64,000 nt of DNA from the NCBI GenBank assembly GCA_029204225.1, contig CM055106.1, positions 48,435,337-48,499,336 on the forward strand, given 5' to 3'. Below the pieces are notes generated by a model. That model worked only from the letters and a program-made list of their open reading frames with translations. It searched no databases and had not been told where the DNA came from. Each line of letters opens with the position of its first letter. The stretch's first letter is position 1. The stretch is from Diphasiastrum complanatum. Lineage: Eukaryota > Streptophyta > Lycopodiopsida > Lycopodiales > Lycopodiaceae. Shown in pieces: positions 27,355 through 40,534 of this stretch. The position numbers were made by a program, and so were the translations under genes.

Positions 27355-28000
27355 TGAAAGATTTCAGATCCTTAAGATCCAATCTACTTGAATGATCTTT
27401 GGTTAGAAAGAGAAATACACTACCAATTTCACCAATGTAGAAAAATCAGCATCTACACACAATTTGAGATGCAAACACTAATAGAACTTGATCAAACTTG
27501 AATGAAATGATTATGTACTGTTGCTGTCCGTACAAAACCAGCAAGCTACTGTATTTCACACGTGTGGATCCAAAAATAGCAAATATAGATCATTTTACAC
27601 ATAGAATTGCAAGCAATCACCAAGATAGTGCACCAATGGATAGTAGAACCCAAGAGAACCATGTATAAGCATGAAATGAGATAGAGAAGAGAGAAGATTG
27701 CTCTCTCCACGAGTTACATCCTTTTATAGCAGGTCCAAACCCTATTTGGCCACTTGGCTTTCCCACCAAAATGCTAACCCTACCAATTTTGGGTCTAGAT
27801 TCAATGTACCCAACTTATTCAAATTGAATCTACTCAAAGTCGCATTCTATCTTTCCCACACTTTCAAAAAGTGTTTATTCAAATGAAATTTAGACTAATG
27901 AACTTTGAAAAGTCAACCTGTAAGTCTAAAACAAGTTTTGGCCTCAATATGCCAAATATGAAAATATTGCAAAATGTGATGAAACTAGTTGAATCTTTCA
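27355..28000 (-). repeat. 5' LTR of C3, with TATA box
   Basis: About 99% identical to 22770-23416. A minus-strand CTATAAAAG at 27721-27729 is a good TATA box and would start transcription towards gag. Confidence 0.97.
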
Positions 28001-29474
28001 TAGAGCCTTCACTTTTTAAATTTTAAAAACATCAAATTTTCAAATCTACTAGCCTTCCAAAAATTGCAGCATATATAAGAGGTAATATTCATGAAGATTT
28101 CCGATGAGCACTATCTCAAAGAGATTTCAACCTTTATGACCGTGATCCATTTCCACCCTTAGATGACTTGATCCAAGGGTTTCACCATTGAATGAGGATG
28201 GGGCACCATTTGTCAAAGAGGATGGTCATCCACTCATATCTTATGGTTAAATATTTGATACTTCCTTTATGGTACACATGCAAGTCATTAAAATTTGTAT
28301 TTTCCCAATCCAAGGTTTAATATAAATTCCTTTCAATAAAATAAATGGTACTTCTTAGGTTCATCAGGTTTTCCAACATCTTGTCTTTTCCTAAAGTAGA
28401 TAATGATGACATGGCCTAGGGCTCATGTGAGATGCAAGGATGCAAGTGATGAGCCAAATCCCAAAACTAGTTAAACTTCTATGGTGGAGAAATCTTGACT
28501 CATTCATCATCACCTAAGGCTTCCCCATCCAAGGATGGTGGAAAGATCCCCAGCCAATGCATCACAGTAAACGTCTGAGATCCATTTCAGATCCTTCCAT
28601 CACCATGGGATCGTGGGTGAACCTCGGTTTGAATGACAAATACACTATTGCCAAGTGCCAAGGTCTTATGATTGAGCATAGATCATAAAAAATAAAAAAT
28701 AAGGTGCTCAAAAATCCTCACCCGTGTCTCTGTACACACACACATCAAACTTCAAACGACCAGGCTGTCAATTGACAGCTTAGCTCATCTCTGACTTTCC
28801 ACCCACGACGGTTTCGTTGGGTCAGCTCGCTGCTGCAAATTTTCACTAATTCACTGAAAAAAGAGCATAACAAAATCCTTTCCCGGTACAAAGTGGCAAT
28901 GCTCAATGCATTAAAAAAAAAGGCAAAAAGAGTTTGTGTAGGAGGTGGAACTGAGGGCCCTGACAACTGAGATGAAGGATCATAAAGGACGTACTTGGGG
29001 AGTCATAATTCAGACAGGCTGTATCTGCCCAAGTCAAAAACCAATTCAGAATCTGGACCTTTCAAGTTTCGGGAATGCCTTACAATCTTTGTTCTGAACA
29101 ATTGAAATCCTTCTGATCTGACTGACCCCTTTTCTACAAGCTGCGTCAGTAGAGGACAAATAATCCAATTACTGCTTCCGTCATTTTGGCTCTTGTGGGC
29201 GTATCCTAGTAAATGTATAGTTCCTTCAGCTTCTGATCAGCACGCAAGAGGTGGGTGTTGGGTTTACTAAGCCTTGCGCAAACCTCCATTGCTTCTTACT
29301 ATTTAGCGACTCTCCTTCAGACTTGTGAGTAGATTTCTGTGGGAATTTTGTAGTGTGGTTGCACAAATCTTCATTCTTTGTTGATGTATAGCAATTTTTG
29401 TGTGAGGCCTCGTGTGTAGATCTGTTGTGAGAATTGTGCAACGACTATAGCGTTTTTGTGTGCCTGCTACCAGG
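28001..29474. other. Upstream region of the ALS3-like gene, no other gene seen
   Basis: AT-rich, without a supported gene. The last few hundred bases presumably hold the promoter and 5' untranslated region of the gene that starts at 29475. I see no convincing TATA box. Confidence 0.5.
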
Positions 29475-31655
29475 ATGGTAATGGAACGTTTATTGGCTGA
29501 GTTCACAATTTCATGGAAGGAGTATTTCGTTGGGATGTTGAAGCCGTTACCAGCTCTGATTATTCTAGCAGCAGCTGTGGTTATTTCGTATGTTCAAAAG
29601 CTAGGTCTTGAAAAGGACATGATTTATTCTGTCACTCGCTCTTTCATTCAGCTATCAGTTGTCGCGTTTCTTCTAGATTTTATTTTCAAACAAAAGAATG
29701 TCGCTTGGATTCTCCTGGCCTTCATATTCATGGCAAGTACCTTCAAAGTCTCAAGTCAAGCCCCAAAAGCGCACTAAACTGTTGATCTTTATGGAATACT
29801 ACTCCCAGCATGCCCTACAAAAATACTTATCTGAGCAAAAGCGGGCCTGTGTAGATCGTAAAACATTGTCACTGCTTAAAACATCGTCTGATAATCTACC
29901 AAGGCGCACTGTTTTCTGGATTTGCTATTAGTTGTCATCAATATGGTTCACATTCACTCATGCTTTAGTATGGGTTCATAGATTTAACTGTTTTTGTACC
30001 GTAAGGAGGAGCAGATTTATGTCTAGATCAACAAACTCTACGTACCGTAGGCAGAACCTATAAGGCACATTGTATGGTCTTTTAAGACACAACGTACTAG
30101 AGGCTGATCAAAGAGAAAATCATTGTAATGGAACTTCATGGTGTATCAGATTAGTCACATAAATGATGCTAGTTTTGAGAAGTATTTTCCCCATCAGCCA
30201 ACACGCTTCTGTTGTTGTTATTCTGAGTCGCCAAGCAAATGAAGCTGTAAGAAGCCTTTGGATTCTTTGTGACACGATTGGCACCTCGGGCTTTCCTTTA
30301 GCTCCCTAGAAGTACTTATCTCCTATTTTAATTAATTCATACATGTCACAGGTTTTGACTTGTGGTAAGACGGACAGCTATGTTCTGTAGGAAAAATTGT
30401 TGACTTCAGCTTTCGCAACCTTTAGTGAAGTAAATTTTGTATTCTTACTATAGTTTGTTACGTCATTCAAAGATAATGCTACATCTCCGCCATCTTTGGA
30501 GAGCAACGGTAAAGAATCCCCTTTTTCAGCTCAAAACTTGCTCAATCAGATCTACATACAAAAAAATTAGCTATTCTTTCGTAGCATAGCTTATAGAGCC
30601 ACTTTTTTCTGTTTGTTTGGTGTTTACTTAAAACTTCGCTGCGAAACTTGTGCAAAAGGTCAATGTAAACCTTTTATTTACCTGATCGATGGCAGTTTCA
30701 ATAGCAATTCGAAATGACTAAATTACCAAGAACTATGTTCTCTTGGTATCACCAATTGTAATCCTTCGTGATAGAAAGTATCGTATAGACACATCAAGGA
30801 GTTTCAAAATTCAGATGTATTCTTTCTTCACTGACACACAAACTAGTAATTTGTGATTAATTGCTTCTAATGTAATGAAGTTGAACATTTGGACGTAAGA
30901 AACTCTGCAGAAGCAAGCAGGATCAAGAACTTCGTATTGTCATGCCCCTGATCAAGAATTTCCACATGTTTCTTACAGTGTTAATTTGCAATTTCAGGTG
31001 ATATTGGCAGCACATACTGCGGGAACCAGAGCCAAACATGTTCCATATGGTGCCTTTGTAGCAGGTGTGTCCATTTTTGTGGGTACATCTATAACTATGG
31101 TCATACTGATCTGTGTTCGAGCATTTCCCTTTACTCCACACTACATCATCCCAATCATGGGCATGATGGTTGGAAATTCAATGACCATAACTGGGGTGAC
31201 ATTGAAGCGCCTAAGGGATGACTTACGACTTCAAAAGGATATGGTAAGTATCCGCTCTCACACATTTTTTTCAGGAAGTTGTATCTGATTTTAAACCATA
31301 TCTTTTCTGACAATCTTTTCACATTATTTCATTATTGTAGGTTGAGACAGCTTTAGCTCTTGGAGCCACACCCAGACAGGCAACTCTGACACAAGTGAAG
31401 AGGGCTCTGACTGTTGCGCTTTCTCCAGCATTAGACAATGCCAAAGTTGTGGGTCTCATTAGCCTTCCAGGTGCAATGACTGGTCTGATCATGGGAGGGG
31501 CATCTCCGTTTGAGGCAATTCAGCTGCAAATTATGGTCATGAATATGCTCCTTGGAGCTTCTACATTCAGCAGCATCCTTTCTACTTACCTTGTATGCTC
31601 CTTTCTATTCACTAAGACGTATCAAATTAAGGAAAAGGTTATAAGAGTAGAATGA
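29475..31655 (+). CDS. ALS3: ALS3/STAR2-like ABC-transporter membrane subunit (UPF0014)
   Basis: Three exons, 29475-29732, 30998-31243 and 31341-31655, give about 272 residues, the usual length of plant ALS3. Key stretches are AAVVISYVQKLGLEKDMIYS and FIQLSVVAFLLDFIF in exon 1, HTAGTRAKHVPYG and IIPIMGMMVGNSMTITGVT in exon 2, and ETALALGATPRQATLTQVKRA and SLPGAMTGLIMGGASPFEAI in exon 3. The family has about seven membrane spans; the hydrophobic segments fit. Plant ALS3/STAR2 pairs with the ATPase STAR1 and is needed for aluminium tolerance; bacterial relatives include FetB. All exons join in frame and no stop is seen, so the gene looks functional. Intron 1 has a GC donor (ATG|GCAAGT); intron 2 is GT-AG. 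The start at 29475 (MVMERLL) is preferred; a second ATG lies two codons on. It is the only clear host gene in the window. Confidence 0.96.
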
Positions 31656-33639
31656 TTTCATTTTGGAATTTATTGTATGGCTCTTCTAAACGGCACTTCA
31701 CTTATCAGAACTAGAATGCTGAGGTTCAGGATTTCTCTGTGTCTGAGATATTGCTGATTCATTTCAATTTTTTAAGCCTCTCAAGTATGAGGATGACTTC
31801 TATGCCCTGACGTGTAGATCAAAGAAGGCTACAATCTTTTTGTATAGGGATTGACAGAAGTAAAGTTGTACGAGTATTTGAAGTTTACCAATCTTGGAGT
31901 GCAGCATCGCCTCAAATACTCGGGTAGATGAAAATAGTATTATGAAATTACATTTTTTACCTTTGGTGGTAAGCTATCGTAACGATTTGTTAAAAGCCAA
32001 GCTGTGTCTCGTGGTTTGAATTTGAGCAAGAAAATTGGTTCCTTTTTTATTTTTTAAAGCTTTTGTAATTGCGATCTGTGTTTTTAGTTTTTCAACAGAT
32101 CCATTGCTTTTTGAGCTTACTGGTATATGGCAAAGCTTCTCTTATATTTCAGATCACATTGTTTACTTTAGGCAAAGTAGCATCCTTATTTCCTAAATCT
32201 GAATTTATAGGTCATCTTGTAGTTATACCAAGCAATGTCAGGTTTTTTGGTTTCTTCTTAAACTACTAAGCATACTCTTCAATCACTAATATACCAAAGC
32301 AAAGATGAGTTATTTCGTAGTCTTCTTTATAAGGATGGTTCATAATATTTTGTTGGAAATAAATTGGAGCTGATGCAAAATCCGTTTACTTTGGGCTCTT
32401 ATGTCCATGAAAAAGCGAAGTCTTTTGCATTATTTCATGCTCTTCGGCAATGAACAATAGTTTCTTTCATGAGGATTAGAGGGCACTTAATGCATTTAAG
32501 GTTACTTAAAAAAATTATAAAGGTTGACATTCATGCTGTTACTTGGAATAAAAGTTGTAGCCAAAGTCTCTTGAAATTTGTTTGGAAACTTGTCATCGTG
32601 TGTGGACTCCTAAGCCCAAGGGTTGTATAAGTATATGTCTTGAACATTCCAAACTCCATGGGCTTTTTGTGCAGAGAAGAAAGGACAAGTATGCCATATA
32701 ATGCATAAAAAAATTAGGTAGATTTTTCTGGCCAAGATTTTATGTTGCATTTTTGAATCCATGAGTTGGAGACAATGGTATAAAGTAATAGTCTAAGTGT
32801 CATCATCTTGGTAAAAAAAACTTATGCTAATGAGGATTAGCAAATTATAGGCTTAGTTAAGAAAGTCATTTCTAAGTTGTCCTTATAATAGTGAGTACTG
32901 TTTCTAACTACACATGGCTAGCTTTGTCTTTAACAACAAACAAACACCCCAAAAGCTACTTGTGAACTTTAGCTCATGGGGCAAACAATAACATGTGCAA
33001 TCCACACAAAGGAAACAAGTTCTTACAAAACTATACACAAACTTATTTGCTTGACCTTAATCTTATCTAGAATGTACTGAGACAATTTAGTGATTTGATA
33101 AACCATTAGGCACAAGGCATCATGTCTCCTCATTATTGATATCCATGACAATATGATTTCACTTATAATTGGTATCTCTAGTGGGATTAACAACCATGCT
33201 AGCTTGCCTCTATCACACGTTGTAGCTCAATTATAGCTAAGATGTTTCATGAAACAATACTTTCTTCTCTATGCTTGGCCACAAAAATGTAAGGGCCTTT
33301 AGACATCTGGATGCCTTGTATTTGGCAAATATATTGATGTCTATATAATGTCTTTTAGGTCTACATCCCACATTTTACATCCAAAGAAGAATCATAATAA
33401 CCCAATATGCATAAAGTATTCGGATTAGTGTCATGTCCCTGCCTACCTACAACAATTAGCTATACCTGATCTTGGAGTAAAATCTAATGAGTGGCAAGGA
33501 GACCTATGCATTGATTATGATCATGTGAAGTTCAGACCCTCGTGGTATGTGCTCATAATCAATGGTTTGGAAGTCTTAATACCCTTGCTTGGGGATTTAT
33601 ATGGAACTAGCAATGACTCATTGACACAACTAGAAAACT
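31656..33639. other. No gene seen downstream of the ALS3-like gene
   Basis: AT-rich, without supported coding sequence. It includes the 3' untranslated region of the ALS3-like gene and probably old repeat DNA. Confidence 0.5.
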
Positions 33640-33647
33640 CTGTTTAT

Positions 33648-33950
33648 CCACACAGAGTATCCACGCGAGACCCGACACTGAGTCAATTTTCCAAAATTTT
33701 GTTTGCGTGGAACATCCACGCCAAAAATTTTTTGAACACACCTCTGGCCAGTCTACCGGTGTTTCTCTGACACGGCGCCGAAAAATTTATGCACGTGGAT
33801 AATCCACGCAATGATGAATGATGAATGTGATACTTTTGGCGTGGATAATCCACGCGTGGATAATTTACGCAAATTTCAATTTGTTCACCGGACGAGACTG
33901 GAAGTTAAAGATATCCACGCATGGATATCTTCTGCGTGGATTATCCACGC
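33648..33950. repeat. Cluster of GCGTGGATAATCCACGC palindromes
   Basis: The 17-bp palindrome GCGTGGATAATCCACGC or near variants occurs at 33706-33722, 33793-33809, 33839-33855 (with a half copy to 33870), 33911-33928 (in the form ATATCCACGCATGGATAT) and 33934-33950. A half site lies near 33660. There is no coding frame. Confidence 0.8.
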
Positions 33951-33976
33951 ATTTTTGTTTTTTTTTTTGTTTTTTG

Positions 33977-34171
33977 CATGTTGATAATGACATGAAATTA
34001 GTTAAATAAATATATTTCTAAAGTGAATTATATTATGATTAGGCTATATATATATATATATTTTTTTTCTAAAGTGAATTATATTATGATGATGTTTTTT
34101 TTTTTTGCATGTTCATAATGAAATCGAAGTAGTTAAATAAATATTTTTCTAAAGTGAATTATATCATGGTG
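33977..34171. repeat. Imperfect tandem duplication beside the palindromes
   Basis: About 63 bp with AGTTAAATAAATAT and CTAAAGTGAATTATAT occur at 33977-34038 and 34108-34171, with a partial copy at 34064-34094. T-runs separate them. Confidence 0.75.
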
Positions 34172-34439
34172 TTCCTAGATGATTGGGATTTTTGATGAGG
34201 GCGGCCACCTACTTTTATAAGACAGTTGACTCGAGCTACCAAGAGGGTAATTATGCATTATCTAAGGCTTTGAGAGCCAGGGGTTTAGGGTCTACCCTAA
34301 TGGCACTCTACCTAATCTCACATCCGAGATCATTTGATATGGATTGAGAGCTCATTTTGTACATACTTTGAGAGATTATCAAGAGATGATGATTTTGGCA
34401 AGTTTGCTCTTTAATGAGAAATTGATGAATGATGAATGT

Positions 34440-35060
34440 GATATTTTTTGTGTCTAATGAATAGATCTGAATTTGAACAAAGTATTATACTTTCCACGTG
34501 CGTGACAGGATGTGAAGATCAATTATTTCTAGTTTTATTGTGGTGTTCAAAAGCCTTTGCCAATTAGATGCAAAATAGGTTGAATTGTGTGCTAGTTTTC
34601 TATCTATTAGATATAAGTGAAACCTTTGATGCTTTTTCAAGGTTTTAGTATCCAAATGAGGTTCATAACCTTTGATTTTAACATGGTATCAGAGCCCAAA
34701 TGCAACCATCAAGGATGATTGTTTAATTTTTATTGCCCTTATTACTACCTTAAGTTTGATGATGTTCCTTCAAGTGTGAATGAAACTATAGCAACAAAAG
34801 AGTAATCTGATGTAATGAAAAGTGAGGTGAGTACATGATGCATTGTTTGAAATACTTGTAAAATTATTGATCCTCCATCAAAGATACAAAATGTTACTGT
34901 TTGCAAATGGGTCTTTAAGATCAAGCTTAATCAAGATGGTAGTGTGAACAATTATAAAACAAGACTAGTTGCCAAGGGATATGCTCAATTCAAGGGGATT
35001 GACTATGATGAAACACTTGATTTTGTCATAGTTTGTGGTGGTGATTTCATTAACTCACAT
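34440..35060 (+). mobile_element. Copia remnant: LTR end, primer-binding site and RT piece (fossil)
   Basis: TGGTATCAGAGCCC at 34684-34697 is an initiator tRNA-Met primer-binding site, so the sequence to its left is probably an LTR end (left limit unknown). Near 34890-35030 the plus strand encodes a piece of copia reverse transcriptase ([19 protein letters not shown] and [17 protein letters not shown]). The parts in between are missing; this is an old, heavily broken copy. Confidence 0.7.
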
Positions 35061-35294
35061 GCTTTTAGTGATTTACTGCCTTTGCAACATTTGTTAAAAA
35101 ATGAGAATTTTCTTGGAACATGAAGTCGTACATCTATCTTCACCGACATTATCTCCAAAAAAATGGGATTGAAGTCAAACTATGTCTATTCTTTTCACTT
35201 ACTTGACCATAAATGAGACTCTATTTTGGCTAAATAACAATCTTTTGAAAGCATTGCAAGAATCAATTTCATTCAGAATTGCAATAATCAATTT

Positions 35295-38200
35295 TTATTC
35301 ATAATTACAAGAATTAATTTCATCATCACTCTCACTTTCAAAAATTATTTTATCATCCTGACTATTAGAATTTCTATTCTCAACATCTATGGAAATGGGT
35401 GCTTCAAGTATGGTTTGACGATTTATTACATCTCTAGGTAGCTCAATCTCATAGTTAAAAAGGAGGTTTTCCATTTCATTCTCAACATTTGCACCCTCAA
35501 ATACTCGTTGTGAACGTGGTTCAACTTGAGCTACAAACCACCATATCTTGTTTAGTCGATCTGGTTGAAAAAACACCTGCAAAAATCACTATTTAGAACA
35601 TATCGAAAACTCAAATACTGAAGTCACTTGAAATAAAATGAAAAACATTATAGCATAGCATGTGCACCTGCTCACAGTGACGAGGCAACACCAATGTGTC
35701 AAAGGACTCCATGCTCAATGTTTTTGATGAATCAATCGCAAAAAATCCACTTGCATTCGATTTTACGGTTGCATTTGGCCCTCTACAAACTACCTTGAAC
35801 CATTTCACATCAAATAAAAAATAGTGTCCACTTTCACCAAATGACACATCATAAATATTTTGTATAGTTCTTACGTATTCTATATCTCCTGAGATGGGAT
35901 TCCGATCTCGAGCACTGCTTTGACTTTCTTGTTGGAAAGATGCTATTACACCACAATCGTGTGTGCGTCTCTTGTTATCAATCCTTTCAACACGAAAGTG
36001 GAAACCAAAAGCCCATATAGCATTATACATTTTGCACTGCCACATGACAAACATGAATCTCATAAACAATCATTGTGAATGGACATGATGTTTCAAATTG
36101 ATTAAACAAATATTGTTATAAACAAGAATGTTCTAATAATAAAGTATCTAAAGAATAATACCTTCCATTCGCATCCTCTTGCAAAGTCCCATTCTACATT
36201 TGATATTTTTTGTCCCTCTTTTGTTGCTTGTTGTAGTTGTCATGCATCCACTCTATAGTGCATTGCTTGGGCAATGGCTCAAGATCATGTGAACTTGAGG
36301 CCATGTGTCTACCTCTATTCTGTCGTTGGCGCTTTCTAGACAAGGTCCTCTCTTTTTTTTCTTCTTCATATAGGACTAACCATTTATCCATAACTCCACA
36401 ATTATAAAGCATGAATGTAGAAATTTTTTTTCGTTGGAAGGGTGCCAACCTATGGACCTCTCCCATCCCTTGAGGTTTTTCACTAGTTACCTCTTCGGCT
36501 TCCTCATCACACCACAATAGTGGAGTAGATGGATGTAGTTGGTGCAAAATTTCAGTAACATAAAAGAGAGATTCATGTACTAACCATCCCTCTGACATGC
36601 TACCTTCAGGCCTTGTCTTTTGACGCACAAAATCTTTTAAGACTTTCATGTACCTTTCTATAAAGAACATCCACCCAAAAAGTCACAAATGGTTAAAAAT
36701 AAGTGTTTTATTTAATGAGTTCATGTATCAATTGATTTAGTTTAAATACACATGCAAAAGATAATTTATGCACTTATACCTAGTGTGCACTGGACCAGCA
36801 ATAGAAACTTCTTCAATCAAGTGCACCAATAAATGCACTTGTGAGTCCATGATGGAAGTCAAAAAATATCTCTCAAACATGCACACAATCTCCACCATAT
36901 CCTCATGTCTCTTGCGACGATCCAGCTCACGGATTTCTTTTGAACACATCCATCTGCAACATATTCAATCCATTTTATGTCTATTTGAATTTCCAATCAA
37001 TAAATACTAAATAGATAAATGCACCAAGTACATGTAAATACCTGACAATGATTGATAGTTTGTATATGGTCTCACAAATATCTTTTGACAAGCACCCACG
37101 AATTGACAATGGATAGATGAATTGAATAATCTTTAGCCAATCATGAGATTTGAGACCTTGCAACTTCACATCCACTGTGAATGATGACCGTAGAGAATGG
37201 GCAAAACCATTTGGTGTTCTAATGTCATGAATAATGGAGCGCACATGGTTAAGCTCCTCCTTAGTGAATGTCCAAGGTACTTTTGGAGCATGATCTTCAC
37301 CATCCTTTATCCAATATTCTTTTTTGGTGTTTGATTCTTTTAGATTGTGCCTTGCAGCAATGGTATCTTTTTCACCAATCAAGTGTTTCCAAATAGGTTC
37401 ACCCACATTTTTAAATATGTGCATGGGATCAAGTAGGTGATTAATCAAAAGGTTATTCCAATATTCTAAATGATGAAACATAGATAATCTTTTCATACCA
37501 TCAATTGGCTTTGCTTGAGATTCCTCCCATAGTATTCGCCAATCTTTCACGGACATCCTCTTCCGCGAGCATTCTCTCTCTCAACGCTTCCTCCAAAACC
37601 TCTTCTATGAGTGTCTCTGAATGGATGGCCTTCATGCAAGTATTTACGATGATTTTCATAAACCACTTTTTCGAGACTAAAATAATATCTTCCCACAAGA
37701 TTTGGCCCGCACAAAAAACAAGTATTCTTTGCAGCCGTTTAAAATCCTGCCCAACAAATGGATACTATCAATCATTATTAAAAAAAAATATATGTCAAAG
37801 AATAATTATAGCCATTGTAGTATATCATGTAAATGTCAAGAATTACTAGTTGTATGTAACTGTAAACAAACTCCTATGTACACAAGATACACATTGTTTG
37901 AATGATTACCTAAGCATTCACCTAATCTTGGATAGTCATGCATTGTCCACATTACAATGGCATGTAGTGTAAACTCCCTCTCATGTAGGGGGCGCGAAAT
38001 GTCATATGATTTTATCCCCTTCCACAAATCTTCCAACTTGTCAATAAGCGGCTCAAGATACACATCCATGTTCTCAAAATTGCGTTGGCCAGGAATTAAA
38101 AGTGCCAACATAATGTGTCCCTTTTTTGTACTCAACCAAGGAGGAATATTATAATTTACCAAGCAAACATGCCAAATGGACCACGTAGTTGCTCGTACAC

Positions 38201-39104
38201 CAAAGGAGTTCACACCATCTGTTGTAAGACCAAATCTCACATTTCTTGACTCATTGGCAAAGCTTGGATACTCTTTGTTGATGTGTTTTCATGCAGGTGA
38301 ATCTGAAGGTACCCTCATCATCCCATCCGTAGAGGTATGGTGTGCATGCCAGTCCATAAGTTGTGCAAGAGATTTACAACAAAATAAACATTGCAATCAT
38401 GGAATTACTGGAAAATGTCGTAAAACTTTGCACGAAATGGTTGCCCCTTGCAAATCATCTCTATATCGAGGAGTATCACAAATGGGACATTTCTTGAGTG
38501 ATTCGTACCTTCCTCGACATAAAATACAATATTTTCGACATGCATGATATTGCTTGTAGTCCATCCCGATGTTAGTCAACATCTTTCGTGCCTCATCTCT
38601 TGTCTCAGGCATGACATTCCCTTCTGGGAGAATTTTGTTTTTCAATAGTCTGTACATGACAAAAGAAGTCATAGTAAAAAAAATATCACTCGATGTCCAA
38701 ATTGTAAATTTTGTTTCAAAGCAAAAATGACAAGTAGATGAAATTTTTTTTCTCAAATAATGATGTGAGGCTTTGGTCACTCCATCTATATTTGGCTTGA
38801 AGATTTAATAGAAGTAGAGAAGTCGCCAAACGAGATGTCTTTGCTCCAAGATACAATGTGGTCTTTGATTCTTCTCGCAATTTTCTTTCTTCTTTAGACA
38901 AAAGTGCCTCCTCATCTTGTTCATTGTGTCTAGCTGCAATATTGTTCTCGTACATATCTCCAACATGTCTCCCATGACTTCAAATTCATCATTCATTGGA
39001 AGCTCATTTTCATCGTTGGAACTTGTTTGCGAAGAAGTAGATCTAGATGAGCTAGATTCAAATGCATTAGTCTCTTGATTAATATGCTCATCAATTTCCA
39101 TCAT
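35295..39104 (-). CDS. CACTA (En/Spm) transposase, TNP2 type, nearly full length
   Basis: Minus-strand multi-exon gene, right to left: acidic N-terminus (39104-38760, LLLLNLQAKYRWSDQSLTSLF); the Transposase_21 start (38700-38397, ETRDEARKMLTNIGMDYKQY, CPICDTPRYRDDLQGA); NVRFGLTTDGVNSFGV and VNYNIPPWLS (38240-37950); DPMHIFKNVGEPIWKHLIGE, PNGFAHSLRSSF and LKSHDWLKIIQFIYPLSIRG (37450-37050); a DUF4218-like part (36949-36737, MVEIVCMFERYFLTSIMD); then linker exons; and a DUF4216-like end (36069-35611, DCGVIASFQQES and FDVKWFKVV) with a last exon to 35295. It acts as a cut-and-paste DNA transposase. Most exons are open with plausible splice sites; at least one tryptophan-type codon in the 38280 region reads as a stop. 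I did not find the CACTA ends. Confidence 0.88.
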
Positions 39105-39389
39105 CTCTTTTAAGCTTTGACGTAAACGACGAGGTAATTGCTTTATATGTGGACCGTTGTATTGTATTCGTCATCTACGTCGACCATTATGAGGATTATT
39201 ATCTCCAACACTAAATGAGGATGAAGAATCCTATATATCAAAATAACAAGAAGTAGGTTGAAACAATGATTGATAAACATTTCCTCCCAATACTTGATAG
39301 ATCTAAATGTTGCATATGAATATAGCAGAAGAAGCTGAGAGCCGAGCATGAGAGCCGAGGAATTACTAGCTAGGAAGATAGTGAGTTAT

Positions 39390-39700
39390 CTATGTGAGCC
39401 TACATGGTGTATCCCAAGGAAGGAATGACCATGTAGAGCTAGTATTATTTTCTAGGCATTGTAAATAAATGTAGACCCCCCTTAAATTAGTGAGAGTGAG
39501 CCACCTTTTGATGGTGACTTTTAGTGGAAGGGCAAATTCCACATGTAATTTCTCATTTGGTGGAATTGCCACTTGGGCTCCACATGGGCAGCCTTCTTGC
39601 TTATTTAAGGCCCCCCCCTCTCTTGTGAGGGAGCTTTTTGATGTATTGTCAAGTTCTCTTGAGCTAATAAAGAGGATCCTCCACGAGTGCTTGATGATAG
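39390..39700 (+). promoter_or_regulatory. Possible LTR-like promoter and polyadenylation region
   Basis: TATTTAAG near 39600 is a TATA-like element, and AATAAA near 39667 lies about 65 bp downstream, the spacing seen in LTR U3-R-U5 regions. No primer-binding site or paired copy is found, so the assignment is weak. 39700-40530 has no gene; it is rich in TTCTTGTTTCTTG runs. Confidence 0.25.
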
Positions 39701-40534
39701 CTAAGCTCCAAATTCATGGCAATGTTCTTGAGTGAGATTTCTATGAGCATGCTTGATTCCTTTGCATTGTGGATTAACTAGGTTCTTGTTTCTTGTTTCT
39801 TGCTTAGTTGTGGATTAGAGTTTAGTTCTTGTTTGTGAAATGAGGTAGTAATCAGCATTCAAGTAAACTAGATAGACTGGTTTGTGGTATAATTCTTGCA
39901 TACTCCCTTACAGCCCAGTTCTTAATTGTTCTTGAGCAATCTACGCATCAAGAAATGAGTGTTTCTTGATCCTAAGACTGTTAAAATGCTGCTAGGAATC
40001 TTGTTTCTTGAATCTTGTTTCTTGTTCCAGTAGTTAATCTTGTCTTGATTATTTCTGATTAAGTAGATAATAAGATTGCTCCCTATTCTAAAACGCTGAT
40101 CCTCTTGAGCTGTAGATGGTTACATGGCTGGTTATGCATGTAGCTGAGTATCAAAACCATGTCTCCCATTGACAGGCTGGGAAATACATGCTGAAAACTG
40201 AGTAACGCTTCTGCTGTAACCGTCCTAATAACAAGAAGTACCATAAAGAACCGTAACTACAGAAGTATAAGAAGAAACAAGAAACCGTGTTCACAGAAGC
40301 AAGGAATTCCGTGAACATTTGGTGCCGTTCCACAGCTCCACATACATTAAACCGTCCAAACCATTCCGATCTGTGCCACACACCCATCGCTCTCCGAACT
40401 TTCACGCCTTCATCACAGAGCACACCATTTTTGTCCTGCCTACCGTGAATCGCACTTCTCAACCGATGCTTCACGCTCATTTCCAAGCTGAGCCACGATT
40501 CAATCTCGACTGGCACCAGAGCCATCTTTCAAAT

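Larger units (their letters stand above)
22770..28000 (-). mobile_element. Ty1/copia element C3, LTR-bounded on both sides
   Basis: The 5231-bp element has two near-identical LTRs (22770-23416 and 27355-28000), a primer-binding site, a polypurine tract and, from right to left, gag (26752-25892, MATSIGVMLEANDRLTSSNY start), a CCHC-type knuckle, protease and GAG-pre-integrase, integrase (LVHSDIHGFTTISNSG; near 25250) and an RNase H-like end with YARSKHIEIQYHFVRE and ADIFTKALE near 23500-23640. Between integrase and RNase H lies about 900 bp of mostly open sequence that I do not recognise as reverse transcriptase. I count 7 substitutions and one single-base gap between the LTRs (about 1.1%), so it is the youngest element here. 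It looks structurally whole but probably depends on other elements, with a few breaks. No target-site duplication is visible. Confidence 0.93.

Noticed and set aside
22760-28010. Target-site duplication of C3
   Set aside because: The 5 bp on the two sides (TCCCG and TAGAG) do not match.
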